Assembly: GCA_965199935.1 (NCBI GenBank)
Contig: CBDATD010000001.1
Coordinates: 806,001-870,000, forward strand
Direction: 5' to 3'
Source: JAPPLG01 sp965199935
GTDB lineage: Bacteria > Bdellovibrionota > Bdellovibrionia > Bdellovibrionales > UBA1609
DNA length: 64,000 bases
Shown here one piece after another: positions 41,251 to 50,004 of this stretch. The notes beneath the pieces were generated by a model. That model was not told the origin of the DNA and searched no databases. It saw nothing but the letters and a program-made list of their open reading frames with translations. Both the position numbers and the translations under genes were made by a program. The first letter of the stretch is position 1. Each line of letters begins with the position of its first letter.

Positions 41251-42125
41251 GTTTTTTAGTTCAATATGATTTGCTGTTGTATGCGGTGTTTGGCGTCTGC
41301 GTGTTTTTTGTCAGCTATAGATTTTTGCCGTCCTTTTTGCGTTTTGCCTACGATAAAACCTTTTCTTCTCAAAAGGAAATTATAGAAATTATAGAGAAGA
41401 TGAGGATTCAAAAAGATCATAAAAAAACAGTCATGTATTTATGGTTTTTAAGCCTGGCTATGGGGGTTTTGCCGGTGATTGTCCTTTTGCCTCATTTCTT
41501 GGCAGGGCTGGTTGCTGGAGTGATCTGCTTTTTTATGACATGGATTGGAGTTCGCTCTGTGGTCCGCTCCCTTTGGGGCCGCTATTGCAGTCTGGCTGTC
41601 GAGCAAATGCGGGAGGGCATGGTTTTAATGGCGAATGGAATGAAAGTGGGCCTTAGTGTGACGCAGGCTATGGAAAGAGTCATTGAGGGAATGAAAGGGC
41701 CTCTCAGCAGTGAATTTACTTTGGTTTTGAACAAAATTAAATTGGGGATGAGTGTGGAAGAAGCTATGACGGAAATGGCGGAGCGGGTTCCTATGCCGGA
41801 TATGATTATGATGGTGACTTCAGTGAATATTCTGAAAGAGACAGGGGGAAATTTGGCGGAAACGTTTGCAGTTATTGCGGAGACCATACGCTCCAGACAA
41901 AAAGTGGAAAGTAAAATTAAAGCTTTGACCGCTCAGGGGATGATGCAGGCAAAAATTATCTCTGCCGTGCCTGTAGTGATTCTAGGTTTGCTTTATTTTA
42001 TCAACCGCTCTTACGCAGTTGTATTATTTACCACAGCCTTAGGGTGGGTTTGCCTGCTTATTATAGCTGTTTTGGTAATTATTGGTGGAAAAGTGATGAA
42101 GAAAGTGGCTACAATAGACGTATAA
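41247..42125 (+). CDS. tadB: TadB inner-membrane platform protein
   Basis: A T2SS-F domain protein of 292 residues. N-terminal helices are followed by the cytoplasmic domain (EQMREGMVLMANGMKVGLS, VMTSVNILKETGGNLAE-like segment) and two C-terminal helices. TadB normally pairs with TadC to form the membrane platform that TadA turns. No tadC follows here, and the next gene is RHS-like. It is coupled to the tadZ-tadA gene by a four-base overlap. Confidence 0.88.
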   Translation: MSFLVQYDLLLYAVFGVCVFFVSYRFLPSFLRFAYDKTFSSQKEIIEIIEKMRIQKDHKKTVMYLWFLSLAMGVLPVIVLLPHFLAGLVAGVICFFMTWIGVRSVVRSLWGRYCSLAVEQMREGMVLMANGMKVGLSVTQAMERVIEGMKGPLSSEFTLVLNKIKLGMSVEEAMTEMAERVPMPDMIMMVTSVNILKETGGNLAETFAVIAETIRSRQKVESKIKALTAQGMMQAKIISAVPVVILGLLYFINRSYAVVLFTTALGWVCLLIIAVLVIIGGKVMKKVATIDV

Positions 42126-42162
42126 CTGATGGAATTTGTTTTTTTGAAAGTAAGGAGGAGAG

Positions 42163-43829
42163 ATGAGGGTTTTAATGTTTCTAGCGCTGGGTTTTGCTTT
42201 CTCAGCAGGGGCGCTTGTAGATACAAAAAGTGGAAACTATAAAAAGACATTTGTTGACTTTGATCTCAAGGGGCTGTGTTTCCTCTGGTTATGGAGAGGA
42301 CTTACAACTCCAGGTCTTTGTATCGGGGGCTGTTTGGCATGGGATGGTGTTCAAACATAGAAACAAGGGTGCATGTGCTTCCAGATAATTCTGTTCAGTT
42401 GACTGAATGCGGGGGCGGTCAAGAGATTTTATTTTTAACTAAAAACTCCAGGCAAAATGTCTCTGCGCAAATAGAGCAGATTGTACAAGCGGTTAAAAAG
42501 CAAAATAAAAAGCTGTCGAGTGCTTATTACAAACAGTTGAGGCAAAAATTAACTAAAAGCCACGTTCTAAGGAATGAATTTTTAAAAGCTTATAAAGTCA
42601 GCGGGGAGGCGAAACCGGGAGCGGTGTACTTTGCTGAAGGCCGAACCAGCGACTCCCTTTCTTTCAGCAAAAAAGGATGGTTTAAAAGAACACTGTCCAA
42701 TGGAGTTCAGCAGTTTTTTGCAAAAAACAGCGGGAGGCTGATTCAAATTTCAGATAAATCCGGCAACTACATTAAAATTGTATGGAAAAAAGACCAGCCT
42801 CAATACATCACAGATAATAAAGGGCGAAGGCTCGTCTTCAGCTACAAGCAGGGGCAGATTGCTTCTATTAAGGGGCTGGGGAAGGTTCAGGCCTCATACG
42901 AGATTAAAGGTGAAAATTTGGTTCGTGTAGTCAATAAAGACGGAAACTACAGCCATGCTTACGATGATCTTCACAATTTAACTCAGACTGTGTATCCAGG
43001 CGGCACGAGGAAAGATCCGGCAGTGGAAAAATTAAAATACAACAAAAAGAAGGACTGGGTGACTAGTTTTGAAAATCAAAGAAGGTGTGTGGAGACATAT
43101 AAGTATGAGACCAATCCAAAAAATCCAAACCACTATTGGACGGATGTAGAAAAAAAGTGCGGCAAGGTGGTTACAAATATCAGCAGGTATGAATTTTGGA
43201 ATAAAAAAGGTTCCGACGGAGTTATGTACCTGCACCGGGCCAGGCAAAAAGTTAATGGAGAGATTCGTGATGTGACTTACCATCCTAAATTTAGAAGGGT
43301 TTCTCATCTCACTCAAAATGGAGTGCGTACCCAATACAATTACTATGGTGAAGGGGTGTTCCAAGGTTTGCTCAGGGAAAAGGTGAATCGCAGTCAAAAA
43401 ACTTCTTTCGCAAAATACCATCGCAAATGTTTAAAACCTTTGTCTGTGGGAACTCAAAGGCTTTCCAACAAGAAAGTAGTGAATCAGGAGACTATAAAAA
43501 TTCAGTATGATTCAGCCAGCTGTTTAATGAGCAGGGTGTCCCGCTCTGACGGCCGCTGGGTGAGTTTGTCTCATGATGAGAAAGGGCGTATTGATCAGAT
43601 GACGGATCAGTCCGGCAAAGTCATTCTGGTGTCTTACAATGATCGGGTGAATAAGCCGCAGAAAATCACTCAAAAAGGCGTGGGTTCTATCGAAATTGAG
43701 TACGACAAAAAAGGAGTGTCTAAAGGCTGGAAAAACAGCAACGATCCTGTTATCATGAGCCAGGTGATGTCGATGTTTAACGGGCTTATGGAGATTATAA
43801 CTCCTGTGGCTCAAGAAATGAATATCTGA
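42163..43829 (+). pseudogene. RHS/YD-repeat-like (DUF6531) exported protein with a -1 frameshift near its N-terminus
   Basis: A signal peptide (RVLMFLALGFAFSAGALV) and the beginning of a DUF6531 domain (DTKSGNYKKTFVDFDLKG) read from 42163. The frame is then lost at the GGGG run 42270-42273. The continuation (ERTYNSRSLYRGLFGMGWCS, then LTECGGGQEI) is intact in the -1 frame to 43829. One missing G would explain it. The second part has YD-type strands (ISDKSGNYIKI, ITDNKGRRLVFSY, MTDQSGKVILVSY). RHS proteins form shells around C-terminal toxins, but this one is short and ends without an obvious toxin domain. Strong GGAGGAG precedes the ATG. Confidence 0.7.
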
Positions 43830-43838
43830 GGATGGCTT

Positions 43839-44078
43839 ATGAAATTTCTTTTGGTCTTAGTTGGTTTGTGGACTGTTTCGGTTTTTGCCAAAGGAGACAA
43901 AGCAACTGAGGCGGAAGGCCCCGGCAGGTGTGCTTATTGCGATGAACATACTGTGCGTATAGATGAAAGGGATATAGAGACAAACCCCTCTGCTTTGACT
44001 CTTCTTCATGTTGCTCAATCTGCTGAATCGGAGAAAGCTCCGCCGAAAAAAACAAAATCCTCTCAAGGTGTTCAGTAA
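43839..44078 (+). CDS. Small exported protein with a CxxC pair
   Basis: 79 residues. A signal peptide (KFLLVLVGLWTVSVFAKG) is followed by a short polar domain with CAYC and a charged Lys-rich tail. TGAGGATGG lies upstream of the ATG, and the gene starts 9 bp after the RHS-like stop, so the two probably form a unit. CxxC could bind metal or form a disulphide. No family was recognised; a partner or immunity-like role for the RHS-like protein is only a positional guess. Confidence 0.6.
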   Translation: MKFLLVLVGLWTVSVFAKGDKATEAEGPGRCAYCDEHTVRIDERDIETNPSALTLLHVAQSAESEKAPPKKTKSSQGVQ

Positions 44079-44115
44079 ACACCGCCCCTGAGTACGTGAT
44101 AACGTCTTTTCCATA

Positions 44116-44490
44116 AAAACGGGGCAGATAGATCTGTAAAGCTCAAACATGCGTTTTGCCACAGAGCAAACTTTGTCTGCTCTGTTTCAAAGCCGAACTC
44201 GTTTACAGCTCTACCTGCCCTGTTTTTCTATGTACATATGCCGCTTCCACATTGACACTGTTTTCATAAAAGCAGGGCAGGTAGATCTGTAAAGCTCAAA
44301 CATGCGTTTTGCCACAGAGCAAACTTTGTCTGCTCTGTTTCAAAGCCGAACTCGTTTACAGCTCTACCTGCCCCGTTTTTCTATGTACATATGCCGCTTC
44401 CACATTGACACTGTTTTCATAAAAGCAGGGCAGATAGATCTGTAAAGCTCAAACATGCGTTTTGCCACAGACAAATTTTGTCCTTAGGTG
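44116..44490 (+). repeat. Nested-hairpin repeats with different outer arms, 153-bp period
   Basis: Three copies start near 44120, 44273 and 44426. The core (GCTCAAACATGCGTTTTGCC and CAGAGCAAACTTTGTCTGCT) matches the 28-kb array. The outer arms are GGGCAGATAGATCTGTAAA / TTTACAGCTCTACCTGCCC instead of GCAAAGGCAGAC... / ...GCCTGCCTTTGC, and the linker (CTATGTACATATGCCGC...) is also different. The period is again 153 bp. The third copy breaks off after the left half. No gene is seen here or in the following 120 bp. Confidence 0.88.
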
Positions 44491-44618
44491 TTTGAGTGAT
44501 AGACAATTTTTCTCATTTTTGCCCTGTCAAACACAGGCCCCCTGGAAGATGGCAATAACTCTAACTCATTGATTTTTCTAAATTATTTAACATTTTTCTC
44601 AAACGGTGTCTGCTTTGT

Positions 44619-44653
44619 CCCCTGATTTGCAGGTAATAAAGCAGGGGTTTTTT
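44619..44653 (+). terminator. Terminator-like hairpin before the 44671 gene
   Basis: CCCCTG (44619-44624) pairs with CAGGGG (44642-44647), extended by TTT/AAA after one mismatch, and six T follow. It would stop transcription entering from the repeat region. It lies only 17 bp before the next start codon, so it could also act as an attenuator. Confidence 0.6.
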
Positions 44654-44670
44654 GCACAAGGAAGTGAAAT

Positions 44671-45303
44671 ATGTCTTATGATTTGTATCAGCAGACAATG
44701 AAAAGATTAAGCCAGACTTTAAGCGATAAGTTTTCAATTCCTATTCGTTATTTCAATCGGCCTGGCCCCCAGAGTACATCTATAGTGATTCCTCTCATTC
44801 TAAGCAGACAGACTGCTGGTCATCTTCAAGTAGATTCTTCTGTTTCTACAGAACTTCTGGATGAAATCTATCACCACGTTCAATGGACCCTCAGCTCTTT
44901 GGAAGATTTATTTCAGAAACACGGGGTTTCTTTTCAATCCCGTGAAGAAAGCTTTCCGGTGTGGATTTCTGCTTTGTCCGATCAAAGAGCTTTAAAAACA
45001 GCTTTGGATTTTTACGAAAGATCTTGTTTAAGATCTTTTGTCCATATCCATGCCTCCGTGTTTGACGCTGGACTCTTTTCCTCTGATTTAAAGAAAACTT
45101 TAATTTTTATTTCTTCTGCAGAACAGCTTTCAAAAGAGAGCCAACTCTTCTTAGCCCACTATTTAAGAACAAACAAAGAAGGGCCTTCTTTGATTTTTTC
45201 TTCTCCTTTATCTCTGGAGCCGGCTCAAAAAAAGATTGTCCCTTCGCTGTTGGAGTGTTTTACTTCTCATTGGTACAGCTCTGATGAACGGCTTAATAGA
45301 TAG
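44671..45303 (+). CDS. Unrecognised protein in operon with the amgK-like gene
   Basis: 210 residues, soluble, with no signal peptide. The segment FVHIHASVFDAGLFSSDLKK followed by TLIFISSAEQLSKESQLFLA faintly resembles the AAA region of sigma-54 activators (the GTLFLDEI...LQ part). It lacks a P-loop and Walker acidic residues, so any relationship would be a degenerate domain. GAAGTGAA precedes the ATG, and the amgK-like gene starts 3 bp after its stop. I do not assign a function. Confidence 0.6.
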   Translation: MSYDLYQQTMKRLSQTLSDKFSIPIRYFNRPGPQSTSIVIPLILSRQTAGHLQVDSSVSTELLDEIYHHVQWTLSSLEDLFQKHGVSFQSREESFPVWISALSDQRALKTALDFYERSCLRSFVHIHASVFDAGLFSSDLKKTLIFISSAEQLSKESQLFLAHYLRTNKEGPSLIFSSPLSLEPAQKKIVPSLLECFTSHWYSSDERLNR

Positions 45304-45306
45304 CAT

Positions 45307-46239
45307 ATGAAACAATTCTTAGATCAGCAACTCGGCTCCGCCTGGACGATCAAAAAAATCATGGGTGACAGCGGCGAGCGAAGATACCATCGGGTGGCTG
45401 TAAAAGACGGCACCTGCATCTTAGCGTCTTATCCTCCAAGCGCAAAAAAAAGCTTGAAATCTTTTTTGGATGTACAGGGCCTGCTGTATCAAAAAAACTT
45501 CTCAGTCCCAAAAATATTAGCCCAAGACAACAACAAGGGCTTTGTCTTGCTTGAAGATATAGGTTCTTTAAGTTTGGAGCGGTATTATTTGGACCGCCGC
45601 CGGCTGAATTTTCATAAAATGGCTTTGGATTTTCTCTGGAAGATGCAAAAGGAGATTCGCTCCGAAGACTTAAAAACAGCCTTTACATGGAATCAAGGAC
45701 TGCATGAAATGATTTTTGCTTATCAACAGCTGAACCAAGCTTTTTTAGAAGATGATAAGAAAAAATTATTTGAGGAGTTTAAAAATATCAACAATACACT
45801 GGTTCAGCCTCCTTTGACTTCCAGCCATAGGGATTTTCACTCTAGAAATTTATTTATTCATAAAGATCAGATTTATATCATTGATTTTCAGGACGCTGGT
45901 TCCTATCCTATTTACTATGATGCAGTCAGTTTGATGGAGGATCCTTATGCGGGCCTCTCCGATCAGGAGAAACAAGGATTGATGGATTATTATCAGAAAA
46001 AATGGAATCAAGAAATCAATAGGAGGCAGTTTCAATTAACGACGATACAGAGGCTGTTTAAAGCTGTCGGCAGTTTTATGAGTTTTTTTCATCTTAGAGG
46101 GCAGAACAGTCATTTGAAATATGTCCACCCCTCTCTGAAAAAAGTAGAGTCTGTGCTTGTTCAGATGGATGAGCACCCTTATTTTTTAAAATACATTCAG
46201 TCGATCTTAAACCATAAAGTACTTTTGAGTTATTCATGA
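45307..46239 (+). CDS. Aminoglycoside-phosphotransferase-fold sugar kinase, AmgK-like
   Basis: 310 residues. The kinase catalytic loop is SHRDFHSRNLFI and the metal-binding motif is IIDFQDAGSYPIYYD; both match AmgK-type anomeric kinases, which phosphorylate MurNAc/GlcNAc at C1. The N-lobe shows GDSGERRYHRV. It overlaps the next gene by four bases, and that gene is a MurU-like nucleotidyltransferase. The kinase-nucleotidyltransferase pair is the known MurNAc salvage route to UDP-MurNAc, which bypasses de novo synthesis. The exact sugar is inferred from context. Confidence 0.82.
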   Translation: MKQFLDQQLGSAWTIKKIMGDSGERRYHRVAVKDGTCILASYPPSAKKSLKSFLDVQGLLYQKNFSVPKILAQDNNKGFVLLEDIGSLSLERYYLDRRRLNFHKMALDFLWKMQKEIRSEDLKTAFTWNQGLHEMIFAYQQLNQAFLEDDKKKLFEEFKNINNTLVQPPLTSSHRDFHSRNLFIHKDQIYIIDFQDAGSYPIYYDAVSLMEDPYAGLSDQEKQGLMDYYQKKWNQEINRRQFQLTTIQRLFKAVGSFMSFFHLRGQNSHLKYVHPSLKKVESVLVQMDEHPYFLKYIQSILNHKVLLSYS

Positions 46240-47249
46240 AAGCTCTCCTGCTATGCGCCGGCCGAGGCTCCCGCCTGCATCCTTATACAAGAGCTTGTTC
46301 TAAAATAGCTCTTCCTTTTCTAAATATTCCGATAGCAGGCTACCCTTTAAAGGTTTTGGAGGATATAGGAGTTCGTCATTTGCTGGTGAATACTCACCAT
46401 TGGCCTCAACAGGTTGTAAACACCATCGAGTGTCTCATCTCTTCTGTGCGGGAGAGGGCTGAGCCGGCTTCACGTTTTTCACACATGAAAAAGCCGAGCA
46501 GACAGACCTTCAAAGCTCAAACATACGTTTTGCCGCAAAACCGCCTTCCTATTCACCCTGTACCCCCGCAAAAGTCAGGCAGAAAAGTTCATAGTGCACC
46601 CTGCGCCGCCCCTGCGAAAGCAGGAATCCAGAGTCTTTCTTTTTCTTATGAACCGCGCTTGCTGGAGGGTTTGGGCTCTTTAAAAAAAAATAAAAGTTTT
46701 TTTGCAGGAGAAGAAAATTTGATTTGCTTCAACGGGGATTCTGTTTTCCTTTGCGGCGGTTTTTTTCCTCAAATGCTGGCTCAGCACCGGCAAAAAAAAG
46801 CTTTAATGACTTTTTTGTGCGCCCCTTTCAAAGAGAGAGCCGGTCATTTATGGGCGGATAAAAAAGGAAGAGTCATTTTGAAAGGGCGAAGCCCCTCCGA
46901 TCAAAAATGTTTTTTTGCAGGTTTTACCTTGATCCATCATCAGTGCTTTTCTTTATTCAAAGATACGGACAACCATTTGTTTAGAGATTTTGTAAAGAGG
47001 CATCACCAAGATTGCTTTGTTTATATGCAGAAAGATTTGAAATTTTTTGAACTTGGCTCTTTGTCCAGTTATATGAAATCGCTGAACACCTGTGCGGAGT
47101 ATTTGAAAGACCCTTTGTCTAAAGAGGGAAAACTTTTGCGTCAAATATTGGAGCACTGCCTGCCTGCTGAGTTTATGCAGGACGATAGTCATTTTCGTCT
47201 GGAATATTTACGCAGGCAGTTCTTTTCACAGGGTGGAATTGTCAAATAA
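46236..47249 (+). CDS. MurU-like sugar-1-phosphate nucleotidyltransferase with an in-frame repeat insert
   Basis: The N-terminus is a classic nucleotidyltransferase (LLCAGRGSRLHPYTRACSKI, VNTHHWPQQV), and similarity resumes at SFSYEPRLLEGLGSL, then LICFNGDSVF. Between them residues about 70-132 are foreign and correspond to DNA 46443-46631. That DNA contains part of the nested-hairpin repeat core (encoding TFKAQTYVLPQ) and a CAGGAATCC-type palindrome (encoding PAKAGIQ). The frame is open throughout, so a protein with a surface loop of about 63 extra residues may be made. With the AmgK-like kinase it would make UDP-MurNAc; activity with the insert is unknown. Confidence 0.8.
   Translation: MKALLLCAGRGSRLHPYTRACSKIALPFLNIPIAGYPLKVLEDIGVRHLLVNTHHWPQQVVNTIECLISSVRERAEPASRFSHMKKPSRQTFKAQTYVLPQNRLPIHPVPPQKSGRKVHSAPCAAPAKAGIQSLSFSYEPRLLEGLGSLKKNKSFFAGEENLICFNGDSVFLCGGFFPQMLAQHRQKKALMTFLCAPFKERAGHLWADKKGRVILKGRSPSDQKCFFAGFTLIHHQCFSLFKDTDNHLFRDFVKRHHQDCFVYMQKDLKFFELGSLSSYMKSLNTCAEYLKDPLSKEGKLLRQILEHCLPAEFMQDDSHFRLEYLRRQFFSQGGIVK
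46443..46631 (+). mobile_element. Palindromic repeat insert inside the murU-like gene
   Basis: About 189 bp (63 codons, a multiple of three). It includes AAAGCTCAAACATACGTTTT, which matches the repeat-family core, and CCTGCGAAAGCAGGAATCCAG, which matches the other palindrome family. It keeps the host frame, as Rickettsia palindromic elements do. The edges are estimates from where nucleotidyltransferase similarity stops and restarts. Confidence 0.75.
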
Positions 47250-47270
47250 AATAAAGAAACAGGGATGGTT

Positions 47271-49541
47271 ATGAAACAGCGTTATTTAATCAAAAGAAAA
47301 AAAGGGCAGTTGATTGTTTTCGGTCTTTTGGTTTTTCCGGTTATTTTTTTCTGTCTGGCGATGGTGATCAATGTCGGCATGGTCGTACATGATAAAATCA
47401 ATCTGCAAAATGCAGTGGATTTAGCGGCGATCTATGCGGCTCAAAAGCAGGCGGAGGTCATGGATGCTATGGCTCATATCAATTATCAAATGAGGCAAAA
47501 CTACAAGCTGTTTGCCTGGAGATACTTGATTTTAGGAAACATCGGAGCTTTTACGAATCCTGACACTTCATCTTCAGGAAGACAGCAAATGAATATTTTG
47601 AGCAGAACACCTGTCGCAGGCAGATCTTTATGCCCCAATGCAGGCCCTGGCTGTCTTCGTCAAAACTGTGCAGGAAATTTCACAAACTGCCCCCATGCGG
47701 TTTGCACCATACATCCTTTGTTCTTTACGACATGGCAATCGGATAATACTCATGTTTGCCAGCAGTATTTAGCCGGAGTGAGCGCAAAGGACTTGCCTCC
47801 TCTTACAAGAACCGCAGGTCCTGTGACCACTTATTCTGTCTTAGCGGGGAATGACCAAGTACGAAGACTTCGTGAGCGATTAATAGAAAACTGCTCTGAT
47901 GTGGGTTATCAAAATTGGATGGTCACAGCTTCTATGTACTTGGCCTTTCTCAGGGATCAAAGAAAACGAGCCATATTTGTTAAAGATAATTTATTTCCTT
48001 TGTTACAAGGTGGAAAAGAAATTGGAGGGCAGGGTGATATTAGTATTGCGGAAGGTGTGAGGAAAACTATTCAAAAAAATCTCACTTATGTTAATTATAA
48101 GAATTTCAATCGTGGTGATTATCTCAGTTTTAGTATAGTTCAATCAAACACAGGAGGAGACCCCGCACCTGTAACAACATCAACAGGATTTGACGATTTT
48201 TTTGAATGGGATGAGACTTCATCAATCCCTTTGTATGTTCAAAATACTAAGTCTGATAACAACCCTCTTGGGGATGGTACAAATACTTTTTGTGAAAGGA
48301 CTGTTCAAACTGTGTTTCAATGTGACCCGGGGGGATCAAATCCACATTTAAGCCCACTAACTAATGTTGACTCAGGCGCTATGCACAAAATTGCAAATCA
48401 CCAACCTGACCCTGATGATCTGAAGTGGTGTGAGATATTAAAAGCTGTGTGGAGCGGGAGTTCTGATCCAGAAAGGGTTGCCGGCTTTCACAAGAAGGCT
48501 GCAGCAAAACATTTAGGTGTTAAAGTGGAAGTTGCTATACCTTACAGGGGACAGTTGTTTTTTCCTCTTTTTGGCGAGATGGAGCTTAAGGCAAAAGCTT
48601 ACGCTAAACCTTTTGGAGCTACTTTTGGCGGCAGTAAGCTGGATCTCCTCATTCCCCGCATTCCTCCCGGTGGAGGAGGAAATGCGTTTAACTTATTTCC
48701 TAATTATTCTCGTTTTTCTGGTGATCGATACGGATTGACCGATGCACAAGTTCAATGGGCCTGGGGTGTTTTGTTTGCTGAGAATCCCATGCGAAGAGGC
48801 AGAGATATGCGTGATGTATCAGAGAGGCAAGGCCGGACGTTTAACAATTACAGTGATCTGCCTGACAGCATGGATGCTTATCAGGACCCTATGTTCTTAC
48901 ACTATGACGACCCTGGTTCAAACCCTAATGCTAACGCTGTTCAAGTTCAGTTGAGTAATCGTGAAATTTTTAGAAAAACAATGAGAATTTACGAAGAGAT
49001 GGCGATAGCTCCAGATCCATTTGATGTTGCCAATTACACAATTTTACCCAACTATATGCTGACTCTTTATCCCAAACTAAAAAAAACTTTTAACAATCAA
49101 TATGTGCCTGCAGATTTAGGTCATACTCAAAATTCAGGAGTTGATTTAACAGAGGATAGGCTATTGCCGCCTATTTACATCAACAATGCAAGACCTGGTA
49201 TGGCACCGAAATTCCGTTTAAATTATATTGAAAGACAGATCATCTACGCCCACCGGCTCCCTCGGCAGGTATCCCCTTTTCCCAGCCTTGGAATAAATCA
49301 GGTATTGCCATATCGTGATAGTCAAAACGAGATGGTAAAGAGCGTGAATGGTCTTTTAACTTCTTGGGATCCTGAAGGCTCCGCACAACCATGTAGCCTG
49401 GATGATAGAGAAGTGAAATTGACATTCACCCTACAAGGTGGCCTTTCAGATGGCTTGGAGAGAAAGCTGATTCCTTCTCATTGTTTAAAGGGCGGACGTA
49501 CAGGTTTTTCTGTGAAGATTGTTCATCCTAATGCTCTCTAA
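47271..49541 (+). CDS. TadG-like pilus-associated protein with TadE/G-type N-terminus
   Basis: 757 residues from the ATG at 47271, which has AGGGA upstream; another ATG lies 6 bp earlier. The N-terminus is KKGQLIVFGLLVFPVIFFCL, then MVVHDKINLQNAVDLAAIYA, the typical pilin-like helix and Asn-Ala-Asp-Ala-Ala pattern of TadG proteins. A large periplasmic region with many Cys residues (CPNAGPGCLRQNC) follows; no clear von Willebrand MIDAS motif was seen. TadG-type proteins are thought to anchor the pilus. It starts 21 bp after the murU-like stop, away from the rest of the Tad genes. Confidence 0.75.
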   Translation: MKQRYLIKRKKGQLIVFGLLVFPVIFFCLAMVINVGMVVHDKINLQNAVDLAAIYAAQKQAEVMDAMAHINYQMRQNYKLFAWRYLILGNIGAFTNPDTSSSGRQQMNILSRTPVAGRSLCPNAGPGCLRQNCAGNFTNCPHAVCTIHPLFFTTWQSDNTHVCQQYLAGVSAKDLPPLTRTAGPVTTYSVLAGNDQVRRLRERLIENCSDVGYQNWMVTASMYLAFLRDQRKRAIFVKDNLFPLLQGGKEIGGQGDISIAEGVRKTIQKNLTYVNYKNFNRGDYLSFSIVQSNTGGDPAPVTTSTGFDDFFEWDETSSIPLYVQNTKSDNNPLGDGTNTFCERTVQTVFQCDPGGSNPHLSPLTNVDSGAMHKIANHQPDPDDLKWCEILKAVWSGSSDPERVAGFHKKAAAKHLGVKVEVAIPYRGQLFFPLFGEMELKAKAYAKPFGATFGGSKLDLLIPRIPPGGGGNAFNLFPNYSRFSGDRYGLTDAQVQWAWGVLFAENPMRRGRDMRDVSERQGRTFNNYSDLPDSMDAYQDPMFLHYDDPGSNPNANAVQVQLSNREIFRKTMRIYEEMAIAPDPFDVANYTILPNYMLTLYPKLKKTFNNQYVPADLGHTQNSGVDLTEDRLLPPIYINNARPGMAPKFRLNYIERQIIYAHRLPRQVSPFPSLGINQVLPYRDSQNEMVKSVNGLLTSWDPEGSAQPCSLDDREVKLTFTLQGGLSDGLERKLIPSHCLKGGRTGFSVKIVHPNAL

Positions 49542-50004
49542 AGAGAAAATCCTCCTGCTCTTTCCTTGCATGCAAGCCCTTTCCTTGTACGTGTGGGTCC
49601 GGCGTTTTGCAGGGGCGGCTGTGCGGGTGACCTGAGTTGCATCATGGCTCTTCAATGGAGCTAAAGTTGATTTTAAAAAATTCAAGTGAGAAATTTTTAA
49701 AGAAGAGGAAAAAATATCAAAAAAAGGCGAACGCTCTTTTTTTCTTAATTCACTTATTTTAAACGTTCCAAGCTCTAAAATGGCTATTCGCCCGGCCAAA
49801 GAATCATTGGCTTTTGCGATAAGTTCCGGAGAACCGGAGCCGGTAAGCCATATCTTATGACTCTACACTAAGATTTTACTGGTTTCAATAATTTTCTGCA
49901 GATGGACTCTCTTTCTTGTATAGGAACACTTATGCGCAGGACAAGATTGTGAGATGTTTGTTGAAAATAAAGGGAGGAGCCTGGCTGCGAAAGGCGGCGG
50001 AAAA
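49542..50004. other. Gap between the tadG-like gene and corA with a gene remnant
   Basis: It contains a GGCGTTTTGCAGGGGCGGC stretch (about 49601) distantly like the repeat core, and a broken AAA ATPase fragment (49690-49859). No intact gene is seen. Confidence 0.45.
49690..49859 (-). pseudogene. Fragment of a DUF4143-type AAA ATPase gene
   Basis: The minus strand reads KIWLTGSGSPELIAKANDSL, then AGRIAILELGTFKISELRKK. This corresponds to the sensor strand (LTGSS..) and the following LAGR.....L..L segment of the AAA ATPases at 19.9 and 26.7 kb. An in-frame stop lies just upstream, and neither the P-loop nor the C-terminal domain is present. It is a decayed third paralogue, closer to the SLAGRI type than to either intact copy. 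Confidence 0.7.
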
